From assembly GCF_034424175.1 (NCBI RefSeq), contig NZ_CP139986.1:3038001-3102000 (forward strand): DNA of 64,000 nucleotides, read 5' to 3'. The DNA comes from Kluyvera intermedia. Its GTDB lineage: Bacteria; Pseudomonadota; Gammaproteobacteria; Enterobacterales; Enterobacteriaceae. Shown one piece after another: positions 26,348 through 35,608 of this stretch. The first letter of the stretch is position 1. Every line of letters begins with the position of its first letter. Both the position numbers and the translations under genes were made by a program. Below the pieces are notes generated by a model that saw only the letters and a program-made list of their open reading frames with translations, was not told the DNA's origin and did not search any database.

Positions 26348-26369
26348 AAGGGCGGCCGTAGCCGCCCTT
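26348..26369 (-). terminator. Hairpin between rpsA and ihfB
   Basis: A perfect 9-bp GC-rich stem (AAGGGCGGC 26348-26356 / GCCGCCCTT 26361-26369) with a 4-nt loop. The minus strand reads TTGTTTAAT after it, a moderate T tract, so partial termination or attenuation before ihfB is likely. Confidence 0.7.
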
Positions 26370-26450
26370 TGTGCTAGATTACAGGCCGAAACCTGCAATC
26401 TGTCAAGTAAAGTCATCGCAATTCAGGTTGTTAAACCCAAATGGATAAAA

Positions 26451-28124
26451 TTACTCGCCTTTAGCTGCTTTAAATGCTTCAGCCATTGCGTTAGAGAAGT
26501 TGCCTTCTTCCGGTTTGTTGTTAACCGTAGCGATTGCATCTTTCTCATCAGCTTCGTCTTTCGCACGAACAGACAGGCTAATTGCGCGGTTTTTACGATC
26601 AACGCCGGTGAATTTAGCTTCAACGTCATCGCCAACGCTCAGAACCAGAGTCGCATCTTCAACGCGGTCACGTGATGCTTCAGAAGCACGCAGGTAACCT
26701 TCAACGCCGTCAGCCAGTTCTACGGTTGCGCCTTTAGCGTCAACTGCAGTCACTTTACCGTTAACGATAGCGCCTTTCTTGTTCACAGCAACCCAGTTGT
26801 TGAACGGATCTTCTGCGAGCTGTTTAACGCCCAGGGAGATACGTTCACGTTCTGCGTCAACCTGCAGAACAACTGCTGCGATTTCGTCGCCTTTTTTGTA
26901 TTCACGAACTGCTTCTTCGCCTGTAGCGTTCCAGGAGATGTCAGACAGGTGAACCAGGCCGTCGATGCCGCCGTCCAGGCCGATGAAGATACCGAAGTCA
27001 GTGATAGACTTGATTTTACCTTCAACACGATCGCCCTTGTTGTGGGTTTCTGCGAACAGCTGCCATGGGTTAGATTTGCACTGCTTCAGACCCAGGGAGA
27101 TACGACGACGTTCTTCGTCGATATCCAGAACCATAACTTCCACTACATCACCAACGTTAACAACTTTGGATGGGTGGATGTTTTTGTTGGTCCAATCCAT
27201 TTCGGAAACGTGAACCAGGCCTTCAACGCCTTCTTCGATTTCAACGAAGCAGCCGTAGTCGGTCAGGTTGGTCACGCGACCAGTCAGTTTGGTACCTTCT
27301 GGATAACGCTTAGCGATAGCTACCCATGGATCTTCGCCCAGCTGTTTCAGGCCGAGGGATACACGAGTACGTTCGCGGTCGAACTTCAGCACTTTAACAG
27401 TGATTTCGTCGCCAACGTTTACGATTTCGCTTGGATGCTTAACGCGTTTCCATGCCATATCAGTGATGTGCAGCAGGCCGTCAACGCCGCCCAGATCAAC
27501 GAATGCACCGTAGTCAGTGAGGTTCTTAACGATACCTTTAACTTCCATGCCTTCCTGCAGGTTTTCCAGCAGCTGATCGCGCTCTGCGCTGTTTTCGGAT
27601 TCGATCACGGCACGACGAGAAACAACAACGTTGTTACGCTTCTGGTCCAGCTTGATTACTTTGAACTCAAGCTCTTTGCCTTCCAGGTGCAGAGTATCAC
27701 GCACTGGACGAACGTCTACCAGAGAACCTGGCAGGAACGCACGAATACCGTTCAGCTCAACAGTGAAGCCACCTTTAACTTTGCCGTTGATAACACCAAC
27801 TACAGTTTCAGCTTCTTCGTAAGCTTTTTCCAGCGTGATCCAAGCTTCGTGACGTTTAGCTTTCTCACGGGACAGCAGAGTTTCACCGAAGCCGTCTTCT
27901 ACTGCATCCAGTGCAACGTCAACTTCGTCACCAACCTGGATTTCCAGCTCGCCCTGGGCATTTTTGAACTGCTCTGCCGGAATGGCAGACTCAGATTTCA
28001 GACCGGCGTCAACCAGTACGATATCTTTGTCGATAGCAACAACAACACCACGAACGATGGAACCCGGACGGGTTTCGATTGTTTTTAAGGATTCTTCAAA
28101 TAGTTGAGCAAAAGATTCAGTCAT
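26451..28124 (-). CDS. rpsA: 30S ribosomal protein S1
   Basis: The large mRNA-binding ribosomal protein required for translation initiation on structured messages. It has 557 residues, as in E. coli. Six S1 OB-fold repeats follow one another. The first two are ribosome-binding (SIVRGVVVAIDKDIVLVDAGLKSE, then VVGVINGKVKGGF); repeats 3-6 show KGIVKNLTDYGAFVDLG, GRVTNLTDYGCFVEI, GKIKSITDFGIFIGLDG and GKVTAVDAKGATVELADG. Codon use is strongly biased, as expected for a highly expressed gene. It lies between cmk and ihfB; in E. coli S1 represses its own translation through the leader. Confidence 0.99.
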   Translation of the reverse strand: MTESFAQLFEESLKTIETRPGSIVRGVVVAIDKDIVLVDAGLKSESAIPAEQFKNAQGELEIQVGDEVDVALDAVEDGFGETLLSREKAKRHEAWITLEKAYEEAETVVGVINGKVKGGFTVELNGIRAFLPGSLVDVRPVRDTLHLEGKELEFKVIKLDQKRNNVVVSRRAVIESENSAERDQLLENLQEGMEVKGIVKNLTDYGAFVDLGGVDGLLHITDMAWKRVKHPSEIVNVGDEITVKVLKFDRERTRVSLGLKQLGEDPWVAIAKRYPEGTKLTGRVTNLTDYGCFVEIEEGVEGLVHVSEMDWTNKNIHPSKVVNVGDVVEVMVLDIDEERRRISLGLKQCKSNPWQLFAETHNKGDRVEGKIKSITDFGIFIGLDGGIDGLVHLSDISWNATGEEAVREYKKGDEIAAVVLQVDAERERISLGVKQLAEDPFNNWVAVNKKGAIVNGKVTAVDAKGATVELADGVEGYLRASEASRDRVEDATLVLSVGDDVEAKFTGVDRKNRAISLSVRAKDEADEKDAIATVNNKPEEGNFSNAMAEAFKAAKGE

Positions 28125-28239
28125 GTTTAATCTTCAGGTTTCATATTTAACGTCCACCTGGCTCCATGCCGGATGGGGTTGTTTAACATACCCGCTGTCA
28201 ATCCATTGCAACGAGGGTACTACAAAATTCGGTCGCGTT

Positions 28240-28923
28240 TTACGCGAGTGCCAGTTTCTGGCGCGCATAGTCTAACGCTTTTTCAATTACTTGCTCAATG
28301 CTTAACGTGGTGGAATCCAACACTAAAGCATCGGCGGCAGGAATCAGCGGCGCAACAGCACGATTACGATCGCGGTCGTCACGCTCCTTTATCTCTGCCA
28401 AAAGGCGCTCAAAGTTAACACTAAAGCCCTTTTCCTGCAACTGTAGCATGCGGCGGTTTGCACGTTCTTCCGATGAAGCATCGAGGAAGATTTTTACCGG
28501 CGCATCCGGGAACACAACCGTCCCCATATCACGACCATCTGCAATCAGGCCAGGCAGCTTACGGAAGCCACGCTGACGGCGCAGCAGCGCTTCGCGAACG
28601 CGGGGGAATGCAGCAACTTGTGATGCCGCATTGGCGACATCCTGGGTGCGAATTTCACCGCTAACATCTTCCCCTTCCAGGATGACTTCCAGCGCCCCGT
28701 CGGTTGAGACAAAACGGACATCCAGGTGAGTGGCCAGCGGAACTAATGCATCTTCGGAGGTCACGTCAACATGATGATGCAGTGCGGCTAATGCCAGCAC
28801 ACGATAAATCGCACCCGAGTCCAGTAAGTGCCACTGCAATGCTTCAGCCATTGCTTTGCACAGTGTGCCTTTACCCGCGCCACTTGGGCCGTCAATGGTA
28901 ATTACCGGGGCAATTGCCGTCAT
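28240..28923 (-). CDS. cmk: Cytidylate kinase
   Basis: Phosphorylates CMP and dCMP to the diphosphates with ATP, recycling nucleotides from RNA and lipid turnover. It has 227 residues. The start at 28923 (MTAIAPVITIDGPSGAGKGT) follows GGAGATAGAG as ribosome site and matches E. coli; the frame open upstream to 28953 is not conserved. The P-loop is GPSGAGKGT, and the CMP-binding insert and ADGRDMGTVVFP are present. It is 115 bases upstream of rpsA and may be co-transcribed with it. Confidence 0.97.
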   Translation of the reverse strand: MTAIAPVITIDGPSGAGKGTLCKAMAEALQWHLLDSGAIYRVLALAALHHHVDVTSEDALVPLATHLDVRFVSTDGALEVILEGEDVSGEIRTQDVANAASQVAAFPRVREALLRRQRGFRKLPGLIADGRDMGTVVFPDAPVKIFLDASSEERANRRMLQLQEKGFSVNFERLLAEIKERDDRDRNRAVAPLIPAADALVLDSTTLSIEQVIEKALDYARQKLALA

Positions 28924-28953
28924 CTCTATCTCCTTAATAAAAGGCATATTCAA

Positions 28954-29104
28954 CGTAAACGCCGCGCATTATACGCATCTCTGCGCCAGACAGTTACCTT
29001 TGTATGCAAATTCCAGAATTGACCGTAAAAAAAGCAGGAGAATAGATAAGTATAGTGGGCTGGTGTGAAGCCAGCCCGAAAAGTATCACAGTTGACGACT
29101 GGGG
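28954..29104. other. aroA-cmk intergenic segment (no ycaL)
   Basis: No gene is visible. E. coli has the protease gene ycaL between aroA and cmk; here the two are only about 180 bases apart. A 7-bp inverted repeat GGGCTGG (29057-29063) / CCAGCCC (29071-29077) lies after the aroA stop, without a T tract; it may be a weak terminator. Confidence 0.6.
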
Positions 29105-30388
29105 TCAGGCAAGCGTACTGATGCGCGCTAGCTGTTCAAAATAGTCCGGGAAAGTTTTTGCCGTACATTTCGGATCAAGAATAGTCACGGGGGTATCAGA
29201 CAGCGCCACCAGCGAGAAGCACATCGCCATACGGTGATCGTTATAGGTGCCGATTTCTGCAAAATTGAGTTCAGCAGGCGGCGTCACACGAATGTAGTCT
29301 TCGCCCTCTTCCACTTCAGCGCCCACTTTACGTAGCTCAGTCGCCATCGCAAACAGACGGTCAGTTTCTTTCACCCGCCAGTTGTAGATATTGCGCAGCG
29401 TGGTGGTGCCTTTCGCAAAAAGCGCCGCCGTCGCAATGGTCATTGCCGCGTCGGGAATATGATTCATGTCCATATCGATGGCGTTCAGTTCACCGTGAGT
29501 ACAGGAGATAAAGTCGTCGCCCCAGGTGATGGTCGCGCCCATTTTTTCCAGCACATCCGCAAAACGAATGTCGCCCTGAACGCTATGACGACCGATACCG
29601 GTGACCTTCACGGTACCGCCTTTAATCGCACCAGCGGCGAGGAAATAGGAGGCGGAAGAGGCATCGCCTTCAACTAAATACTGTCCCGGGGAAACATACT
29701 GTTGGTTTCCACGCACAATGAAACGCTGGTAGTTCTGATTTTCAACCTCGACACCGAAGGTTTTCATCAGGTGCAGGGTGATATCGATATAAGGCTTAGA
29801 GACCAGATCGCCTTTAATAGTGATGGCGGTATCTTGCGGGGCCAGCGGCGCCGTCATCAACAGCGCGGTGAGAAACTGGCTGGATACGCTACCATCAACA
29901 TCAATATCGCCGCCGCTAAAGCCGCCTTTCAGGCGTAATGGCGGGTAGTTTTCCTGCTCCAGATAATCAATCTGCGCGCAACCCTGACGCAGGGAATCAA
30001 CCAGATGACCAATCGGACGCTCTTTCATCCGCGGTTCACCGGTCAACACGATATTGTTTTGTCCAAGACACAGCGCCGCCGCCAGTGGACGCATTGCCGT
30101 GCCCGCATTACCCAAAAACAGTTCCAGTTCGTCAGAAGACTGCATCGGTCCTGCATTACCGGTCACTTCACAGCGAGTGCGATCGGCTGACAAGGTATAA
30201 TGAATTCCCAGCGACTTCAGCGCGTTCAGCATGTGGCGAACATCGTCACTGTCCAGCAAATTTGTCAGGACGGTTGTGCCACGGGCCAATGCTGCCAACA
30301 GTAGTGCGCGGTTCGACACGCTTTTAGAACCGGGCAGATTAATGGTGCCATCAACACGCGCGATAGGTTGTAACGTCAGGGATTCCAT
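29105..30388 (-). CDS. aroA: 3-phosphoshikimate 1-carboxyvinyltransferase (EPSP synthase)
   Basis: Sixth step of the shikimate pathway: transfers the enolpyruvyl group of PEP to shikimate-3-phosphate. The start at 30388 (MESLTLQPIARVDGTI) gives 427 residues, as in E. coli. It is the class I form: NLPGSKSVSNRALLLAAL, LFLGNAGTAMRPLAAAL with the Gly and Pro that fix native herbicide sensitivity, and GEPRMKERPIG. It is downstream of serC in a two-gene operon with a hairpin between them. Confidence 0.98.
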   Translation of the reverse strand: MESLTLQPIARVDGTINLPGSKSVSNRALLLAALARGTTVLTNLLDSDDVRHMLNALKSLGIHYTLSADRTRCEVTGNAGPMQSSDELELFLGNAGTAMRPLAAALCLGQNNIVLTGEPRMKERPIGHLVDSLRQGCAQIDYLEQENYPPLRLKGGFSGGDIDVDGSVSSQFLTALLMTAPLAPQDTAITIKGDLVSKPYIDITLHLMKTFGVEVENQNYQRFIVRGNQQYVSPGQYLVEGDASSASYFLAAGAIKGGTVKVTGIGRHSVQGDIRFADVLEKMGATITWGDDFISCTHGELNAIDMDMNHIPDAAMTIATAALFAKGTTTLRNIYNWRVKETDRLFAMATELRKVGAEVEEGEDYIRVTPPAELNFAEIGTYNDHRMAMCFSLVALSDTPVTILDPKCTAKTFPDYFEQLARISTLA

Positions 30389-30414
30389 GAAACTCAACTC
30401 TCAAAAACAGAAGT

Positions 30415-30440
30415 AAAAACCCCACGGCGCAACCGTGGGG
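30415..30440 (-). terminator. Terminator-like hairpin between serC and aroA
   Basis: A perfect 8-bp stem CCCCACGG (30420-30427) / CCGTGGGG (30433-30440) followed on the minus strand by TTTTT. It probably terminates part of the serC transcripts and so lowers aroA relative to serC. Confidence 0.85.
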
Positions 30441-30460
30441 ATGAAATGATCAAAACCAAA

Positions 30461-31549
30461 TTAGCCGTGACGGCGTTCGAACGCTTTCATAAAGTCGGTC
30501 AGCGCCTGTACGCCCGCCAGTGGCATGGCATTGTAGATGGACGCACGCATTCCACCCACGACACGGTGGCCCTTCAGCGCATGTAGACCTGCGGCAAATG
30601 ACTCTTCGAGGAACAGCTTATCCAGCGCGCTATCCGCTAACTGGAACGGTACGTTCATGCGAGAGCGGTTAGCGGTCGCCACATCGTTACGGTAGAAATC
30701 ACTACCATCAATGGTGGTATACAGAAGATCGGCCTTCTGCTGATTAATCTTGTCCATGGCTTCAACGCCACCCTGCTCTTTCAGCCATTTGAACACCAGA
30801 CCTGACAGGTACCAGGCGAAGGTTGGCGGAGTATTGAACATCGAGTCGTTTTCGTTTAACACGGTGTAATCGAGAATTGACGGGCAAGCCACGTGCGCTT
30901 TACCCAACAGGTCTTCGCGAACAATCACCAGCGTTAAGCCCGCAGGGCCGATATTTTTCTGAGCGCCGGCATAGATAATACCGTAGCGGCTGACATCAAT
31001 GGGACGCGACAGGATGGAGGAGGAAAAATCGGCGGCCACAATAACGTCTTTGCCGAAGTCTGGCGTCTCTTCAATGGCGATACCATCGATGGTTTCATTC
31101 GGGCAGTAATGTAAATACGCCGCGTTATCAGAGAGCTGCCATTCGCGCATCGGTTTTACCGCACGTTTACCGTCGACGGTGACTTTGGCATCAATAACGT
31201 TCGGGGTGCAGTATTTTTTGGCTTCTTTGACCGCGCTGGCTGCCCAGTAGCCAGCATCAACGTAATCTGCGGTGGTTTTGTCACCCAGGATATTAAGTGG
31301 AACACCGGCAAACTGCCCGCGCCCGCCGCCGTGGCAAAACAGCACTTTGTAGTTGGAAGGGATATTGAGCAGGTCACGGAAATCCTTCTCTGCTTCTTCC
31401 GCCACGTGGATAAATTCTTTACCACGGTGACTGACTTCCATTACCGACGTTCCTAAGCCGTTCCAGTCGCAAAGTTCTGCCTGCGCCAGTTTAAGAACAT
31501 CTGCCGGTAACATTGCCGGACCTGAACTGAAATTAAACACCTGAGCCAT
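30461..31549 (-). CDS. serC: Phosphoserine aminotransferase
   Basis: PLP enzyme that makes 3-phosphoserine from 3-phosphohydroxypyruvate, and acts in pyridoxal phosphate synthesis. It has 362 residues, as in E. coli, starting MAQVFNFSSGPAMLP. The cofactor lysine sits in IIYAGAQKNIGPAGLT. CHGGGRGQFAGVPLN and the C-terminal GGMRASIYNAMP are family blocks. It precedes aroA, as in most enterobacteria, linking serine and aromatic synthesis. Confidence 0.98.
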   Translation of the reverse strand: MAQVFNFSSGPAMLPADVLKLAQAELCDWNGLGTSVMEVSHRGKEFIHVAEEAEKDFRDLLNIPSNYKVLFCHGGGRGQFAGVPLNILGDKTTADYVDAGYWAASAVKEAKKYCTPNVIDAKVTVDGKRAVKPMREWQLSDNAAYLHYCPNETIDGIAIEETPDFGKDVIVAADFSSSILSRPIDVSRYGIIYAGAQKNIGPAGLTLVIVREDLLGKAHVACPSILDYTVLNENDSMFNTPPTFAWYLSGLVFKWLKEQGGVEAMDKINQQKADLLYTTIDGSDFYRNDVATANRSRMNVPFQLADSALDKLFLEESFAAGLHALKGHRVVGGMRASIYNAMPLAGVQALTDFMKAFERRHG

Positions 31550-31711
31550 TTTCCCTCACCACGCTAAAAGCTATAAGTAATACCTGTGGATATCGGTTTT
31601 ATCATTCAGTGACACGCGCCGCAATGTCTAAAACTTTCCACCGACAAATTGTGCACCGCATCACACAAAAGATTGTTCCATCTGGACGCCGTAAAACCGA
31701 CAAAATCGCTG

Positions 31712-32404
31712 TCAGGCATTACGTTTAACCCGGCTGGCCTTAGTCCATTCTGGATTCGCACAACGGGGACATAATTGGCGATCGCCTGCCCGCATACTGA
31801 CCACGCTGCTGCAGCGAACGCAAGCATACTCTCCCGGCTCAGGAACCACTTTATATCGCGTCACCTGACTTTTCGGCAAAATGCACAGGCCCGGTTTAAC
31901 ATCATCATTGTGATAGTAGAACACACTGATTTCACCGTTGGTTTCCATCACGGCTAAGCGGACCTGCCCCAGCTGTTCCACGCTGCTAAGACGCAGCTCC
32001 ATGAAAAAATCCAGCTCGGTCATGTTGGCTTTGCGCACATTATCCCACGCTAACTGTCCGTCCTCGACAATGACTACCGCTTTACCTTCCAGTAAATCCT
32101 GCACCGTTTCGCTTTTTGCCATCAGCCACATAATTAACCGATAAAGCAAGGCTAGCGACACGAAAACAACCAGCACGGGTACCATCGGCACATCATCATA
32201 AAAAGCCACGTCCCCTGCCGCCGAACCGAGCGTCAGAATGATCAGCACTTCAAACAGCGACATCTGCCGCACGCCACGCCGTCCGGTCAATTTGAGAAAT
32301 AAAAAGACCAATATAAAGGTATAGAGACTTCTGAGCGCCACTTCGCCTAAAAACTCGGGAGGAACTTTATCAAATGCCATCCGTTGGAGATCAAACACTT
32401 TCAT
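31712..32404 (-). CDS. ycaP: Inner membrane protein YcaP (DUF421/YetF family) with zinc-ribbon tail
   Basis: A 230-residue membrane protein of unknown function. The start at 32404 (MKVFDLQRMAFDKVP) matches E. coli YcaP; a frame open to 32476 is not conserved. Three hydrophobic segments lie in the N-terminal half (around 22-40, 50-68 and 72-92), then the DUF421 cytoplasmic domain typical of YetF-like proteins. The C terminus carries two CxxC pairs (CVRCSS... and CPRCANPEW), a probable zinc ribbon. It is divergent from ycaO. Confidence 0.92.
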   Translation of the reverse strand: MKVFDLQRMAFDKVPPEFLGEVALRSLYTFILVFLFLKLTGRRGVRQMSLFEVLIILTLGSAAGDVAFYDDVPMVPVLVVFVSLALLYRLIMWLMAKSETVQDLLEGKAVVIVEDGQLAWDNVRKANMTELDFFMELRLSSVEQLGQVRLAVMETNGEISVFYYHNDDVKPGLCILPKSQVTRYKVVPEPGEYACVRCSSVVSMRAGDRQLCPRCANPEWTKASRVKRNA

Positions 32405-32531
32405 TTTTCTACGCCTTAACAAAAGGTTATTTTGTATAAGCATAGCCTCACCTTTTATTTTCGCCGGAGATAGCACCCGTCACACAAAACCCGTATCATT
32501 GCGCGCTTTCCGTACGACAAAAGAGATTGCT

Positions 32532-34292
32532 ATGACGCAGACCTATATTCCCGGCAAAGATGCCGCGCTGGAAGATTCCATCGCCCGCTTCCAGCAAAAG
32601 CTGCTCGACCTGGGTTTCGATATTGAAGAAGCCTCCTGGTTGAACCCTGTTCCTAACGTCTGGTCGGTGCATATTCGTGATAAAGCCTGTTCTTTATGCT
32701 TTACCAACGGTAAAGGTGCTACCAAAAAAGCGGCGCTGGCGTCGGCGCTGGGTGAGTACTTTGAACGTCTCTCCACTAACTATTTCTTTGCTGATTTCTG
32801 GCTGGGTGATGAAATTGCCAACGGCCCATTCGTGCACTATCCGAATGAAAAATGGTTCCCGCTGACCGAAGACGACGAGGTGCCGGAAGGTCTGCTCGAT
32901 GCACGTCTGCGCGCATTTTACGATCCAGACGATCAGCTCGGCGCGAGCATGTTGGTCGATCTGCAGTCCGGTAACGACGATCGCGGCGTGTGCGGCCTGC
33001 CGTTTACTCGTCAATCAGATGGCGAGACCATCTATATTCCGATGAACATCGTGGCAAACCTGTACGTGTCCAACGGCATGTCAGCCGGTAACACCCGCAA
33101 TGAAGCGCGTGTTCAGGGTCTATCAGAAGTCTTTGAGCGTTACGTGAAAAACCGCATCATTGCGGAAAGCATCAGCCTACCGGAAATTCCATCCGAAGTA
33201 CTGGCACGTTTCCCAGGCGTTGTTGAGTCGATAGCTAAACTGGAAGCCGAAGGTTTCCCAATCTTCGCATACGATGGTTCTCTGGGCGGTAAATACCCGG
33301 TTATCTGCGTGGTACTGTTCAACCCAGAAAACGGCACCTGCTTCGCCTCTTTCGGTGCACACCCAGACTTTGGTGTTGCTCTGGAGCGTACGGTTACCGA
33401 ACTGCTGCAAGGTCGTGGTCTGAAAGATCTCGACGTGTTTACCCCACCGACCTTCGACGACGAAGAAGTGGCCGAACACACAAATCTGGAAACCCACTTC
33501 ATTGATTCAAGTGGTTCTATCTCCTGGGATCTGTTCAAGCAGGATGCTGACTATCCGTTTGCAGACTGGAGCTTCTCCGGCACCACCGAAGAAGAGTTCG
33601 CAACCCTGATGGCTATCTTCAAAGAAGAAGATAAAGAAGTGTACATTGCCGACTATGAGCACCTGAGCGTTTACGCTTGCCGCATCATCGTACCAGGTAT
33701 GTCCGACATCTATCCGGCGGAAGATCTGTGGCTGGCGAACAACAATATGGGTAGCCACCTGCGCAACACCATTCTCTCCCTGCCGGGTAGCGAATGGGAA
33801 AAAGAAGAGTACCTGAATCTTATCGAGCAGATCGACGACGAAGGTCTGGACGATTTCACCCGTGTCCGTGAACTGCTGGGACTGGCAACAGGCTCTGATA
33901 ACGGTTGGTACACTCTGCGTGTCGGTGAACTGAAGGCCATGCTGGCATTGGCTGGCGGCGACCTGGAACAGGCACTTATCTGGACTGAATGGACGATGGA
34001 GTTCAACGCCTCGGTCTTCAGCCCAGAACGTGCTAACTATTACCGCTGTCTGCAGACTCTGCTGTTATTGTCTCAGGAAGAAGATCGCGAACCGCTGCAA
34101 TACCTGAACGCTTTTGTCCGTATGTACGGGGTTGATGCAGTAGAAGCCGCCAGCGCAGCTCTGAGCGGTGAAGAAGCCTTCTATGGCTTGCAACCTGCTG
34201 ATGGCACGTTGGCTGCCTTCCCTGCGCATCAGGCGCTGTTACAGGCATACGAAAAACTACAGCGCGCAAAAGCAGCATTCTGGGCGAAATAA
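32532..34292 (+). CDS. ycaO: YcaO, ATP-dependent factor for ribosomal protein S12 methylthiolation
   Basis: YcaO-domain protein. In E. coli it binds ATP and assists RimO in beta-methylthiolation of S12 Asp88. The start at 32532 (MTQTYIPGKDAALED) gives 586 residues, exactly as in E. coli. The YcaO fold spans about residues 55-380, with GKGATKKAALASALGEYFERLS, GNTRNEARVQGLSEVFERYV and ALERTVTELLQGRG supplying the ATP-binding acidic residues. A C-terminal helical, TPR-like region follows. No peptide precursor or azoline partner genes are nearby, consistent with a housekeeping role. It is upstream of focA, with a terminator in between. Confidence 0.95.
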   Translation: MTQTYIPGKDAALEDSIARFQQKLLDLGFDIEEASWLNPVPNVWSVHIRDKACSLCFTNGKGATKKAALASALGEYFERLSTNYFFADFWLGDEIANGPFVHYPNEKWFPLTEDDEVPEGLLDARLRAFYDPDDQLGASMLVDLQSGNDDRGVCGLPFTRQSDGETIYIPMNIVANLYVSNGMSAGNTRNEARVQGLSEVFERYVKNRIIAESISLPEIPSEVLARFPGVVESIAKLEAEGFPIFAYDGSLGGKYPVICVVLFNPENGTCFASFGAHPDFGVALERTVTELLQGRGLKDLDVFTPPTFDDEEVAEHTNLETHFIDSSGSISWDLFKQDADYPFADWSFSGTTEEEFATLMAIFKEEDKEVYIADYEHLSVYACRIIVPGMSDIYPAEDLWLANNNMGSHLRNTILSLPGSEWEKEEYLNLIEQIDDEGLDDFTRVRELLGLATGSDNGWYTLRVGELKAMLALAGGDLEQALIWTEWTMEFNASVFSPERANYYRCLQTLLLLSQEEDREPLQYLNAFVRMYGVDAVEAASAALSGEEAFYGLQPADGTLAAFPAHQALLQAYEKLQRAKAAFWAK

Positions 34293-34342
34293 GTTAAAGC
34301 CTTAGAAAAAGTAGGTTTAACGTAGACTCTACGCTATATTAC

Positions 34343-34367
34343 GGGGCCAATTGCTGGCCCCTTTTTT
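34343..34367 (+). terminator. Rho-independent terminator of ycaO
   Basis: A perfect 7-bp GC-rich stem GGGGCCA (34343-34349) / TGGCCCC (34355-34361) followed by six T residues, 50 bases after the ycaO stop. Confidence 0.92.
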
Positions 34368-34695
34368 ATTTCCACGCTTCGCTTCCGCTTGGTGTGAAAA
34401 TAAAGTTAAAGATAAGTAAACGCGATTATTGGTAGCTTACTTTTATTGTTAATTTACCAGATCATTACTCCATTTTAATTAACCCGTAAAATGAAGGGTA
34501 ACGAAAATATTCAACTCAATTTGCAAATCTTAAAATTTATTTTTATAATAACATTCAATAACTTACCCTGTATTAGTTGAAAAACCATCCAACTTGCAGG
34601 CCTATAAGCCAGGCGAGATATGATCTATATCAATTTCTCTTCTATAATGCTTTGTTAGTATCTCGTCGCCGATTAAATAAAAAGAGAGAGTTAGT
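34368..34695 (+). promoter_or_regulatory. focA-pflB promoter region with FNR-type site
   Basis: These 328 AT-rich bases contain no gene. ATGAT-CTAT-ATCAA at 34620-34633 resembles the FNR consensus TTGAT-N4-ATCAA with one mismatch. It is followed by TATAAT (34643-34648) and the conserved leader up to the GTG start. This stretch is nearly the same as the E. coli focA proximal promoter, where FNR and ArcA drive anaerobic transcription. Further upstream promoters known in E. coli cannot be placed by eye. Confidence 0.7.
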
Positions 34696-35553
34696 GTGAA
34701 AGCTGACAACCCTTTTGATCTACTTCTCCCTGCTGCAATGGCCAAAGTTGCCGAAGAAGCAGGTGTCTATAAAGCAACCAAGCATCCGCTGAAAACCTTT
34801 TATCTGGCGATTACTGCGGGCGTCTTCATCTCGATTGCTTTTGTATTTTATATTACAGCAACCACGGGTACAGCTGGCATGCCGTTTGGCATCGCAAAAC
34901 TGATCGGTGGTGTCTGCTTCTCACTAGGCCTCATTCTTTGCGTGATTTGTGGCGCCGACCTCTTTACCTCAACTGTGCTTATCGTTGTTGCGAAAGCCAG
35001 CGGTCGTATCACCTGGGGTCAATTGGCGAAAAACTGGCTCAACGTCTATGTTGGTAACCTGATTGGCTGCCTGCTCTTCGTACTGCTTATGTGGTTGTCC
35101 GGAGAATATATGACGGCCAACGGCGGATGGGGGCTTAACGTCCTGCAAACCGCTGACCACAAAATGCACCATACATTTATCGAAGCCGTCGCTCTCGGCA
35201 TCCTGGCGAACCTGATGGTCTGCCTGGCAGTCTGGATGAGCTACTCTGGCCGCAGCCTGATGGATAAAGCCATGATTATGGTTTTACCGGTTGCCATGTT
35301 CGTTGCCAGCGGTTTTGAGCACAGTATCGCAAACATGTTCATGATCCCTATGGGTATCGTAATACGCGATTTTGCTAGCCCGGAATTCTGGACCGCTGTC
35401 GGTTCCTCTCCGGAGAATTTCTCACACCTGACCGTGATGCATTTCATCACCGATAACCTGATTCCCGTCACTATCGGGAACATCATCGGCGGCGGTTTGC
35501 TGGTTGGGTTGACATACTGGGTCATTTACCTGCGTGGCGGTGACCGTCATTAA
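34696..35553 (+). CDS. focA: Formate channel FocA
   Basis: Pentameric formate/nitrite-transporter-family channel that exports and re-imports formate during mixed-acid fermentation. It has 285 residues, as in E. coli. The start is GTG at 34696 (MKADNPFDLLLPAAMAKVAEEAG) after AAAGAGAGAG. Six membrane helices are visible. The conserved ICGADLFTSTV of helix 2 forms the omega-loop region, and GFEHSIANMF carries the pore histidine (His209 in E. coli). It is followed after 55 bases by pflB, its partner. Confidence 0.98.
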   Translation: MKADNPFDLLLPAAMAKVAEEAGVYKATKHPLKTFYLAITAGVFISIAFVFYITATTGTAGMPFGIAKLIGGVCFSLGLILCVICGADLFTSTVLIVVAKASGRITWGQLAKNWLNVYVGNLIGCLLFVLLMWLSGEYMTANGGWGLNVLQTADHKMHHTFIEAVALGILANLMVCLAVWMSYSGRSLMDKAMIMVLPVAMFVASGFEHSIANMFMIPMGIVIRDFASPEFWTAVGSSPENFSHLTVMHFITDNLIPVTIGNIIGGGLLVGLTYWVIYLRGGDRH

Positions 35554-35608
35554 TTTGATGGTTGCTCCAGGCAGTAAATAAAAGTCCACTTAAGAAGGTA
35601 GGTGTTAC

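Noticed and set aside
26949..28088. 379-codon open frame antisense to rpsA
   Set aside because: Same cause: a highly expressed gene with biased codons. The translated frame has no recognisable domain and no ribosome site.
32532..34292. YcaO as part of a thiazole/oxazole-modified peptide cluster
   Set aside because: No precursor peptide, E1-like partner or exporter is nearby. The protein is the E. coli-type YcaO next to focA, so a housekeeping role is more likely.
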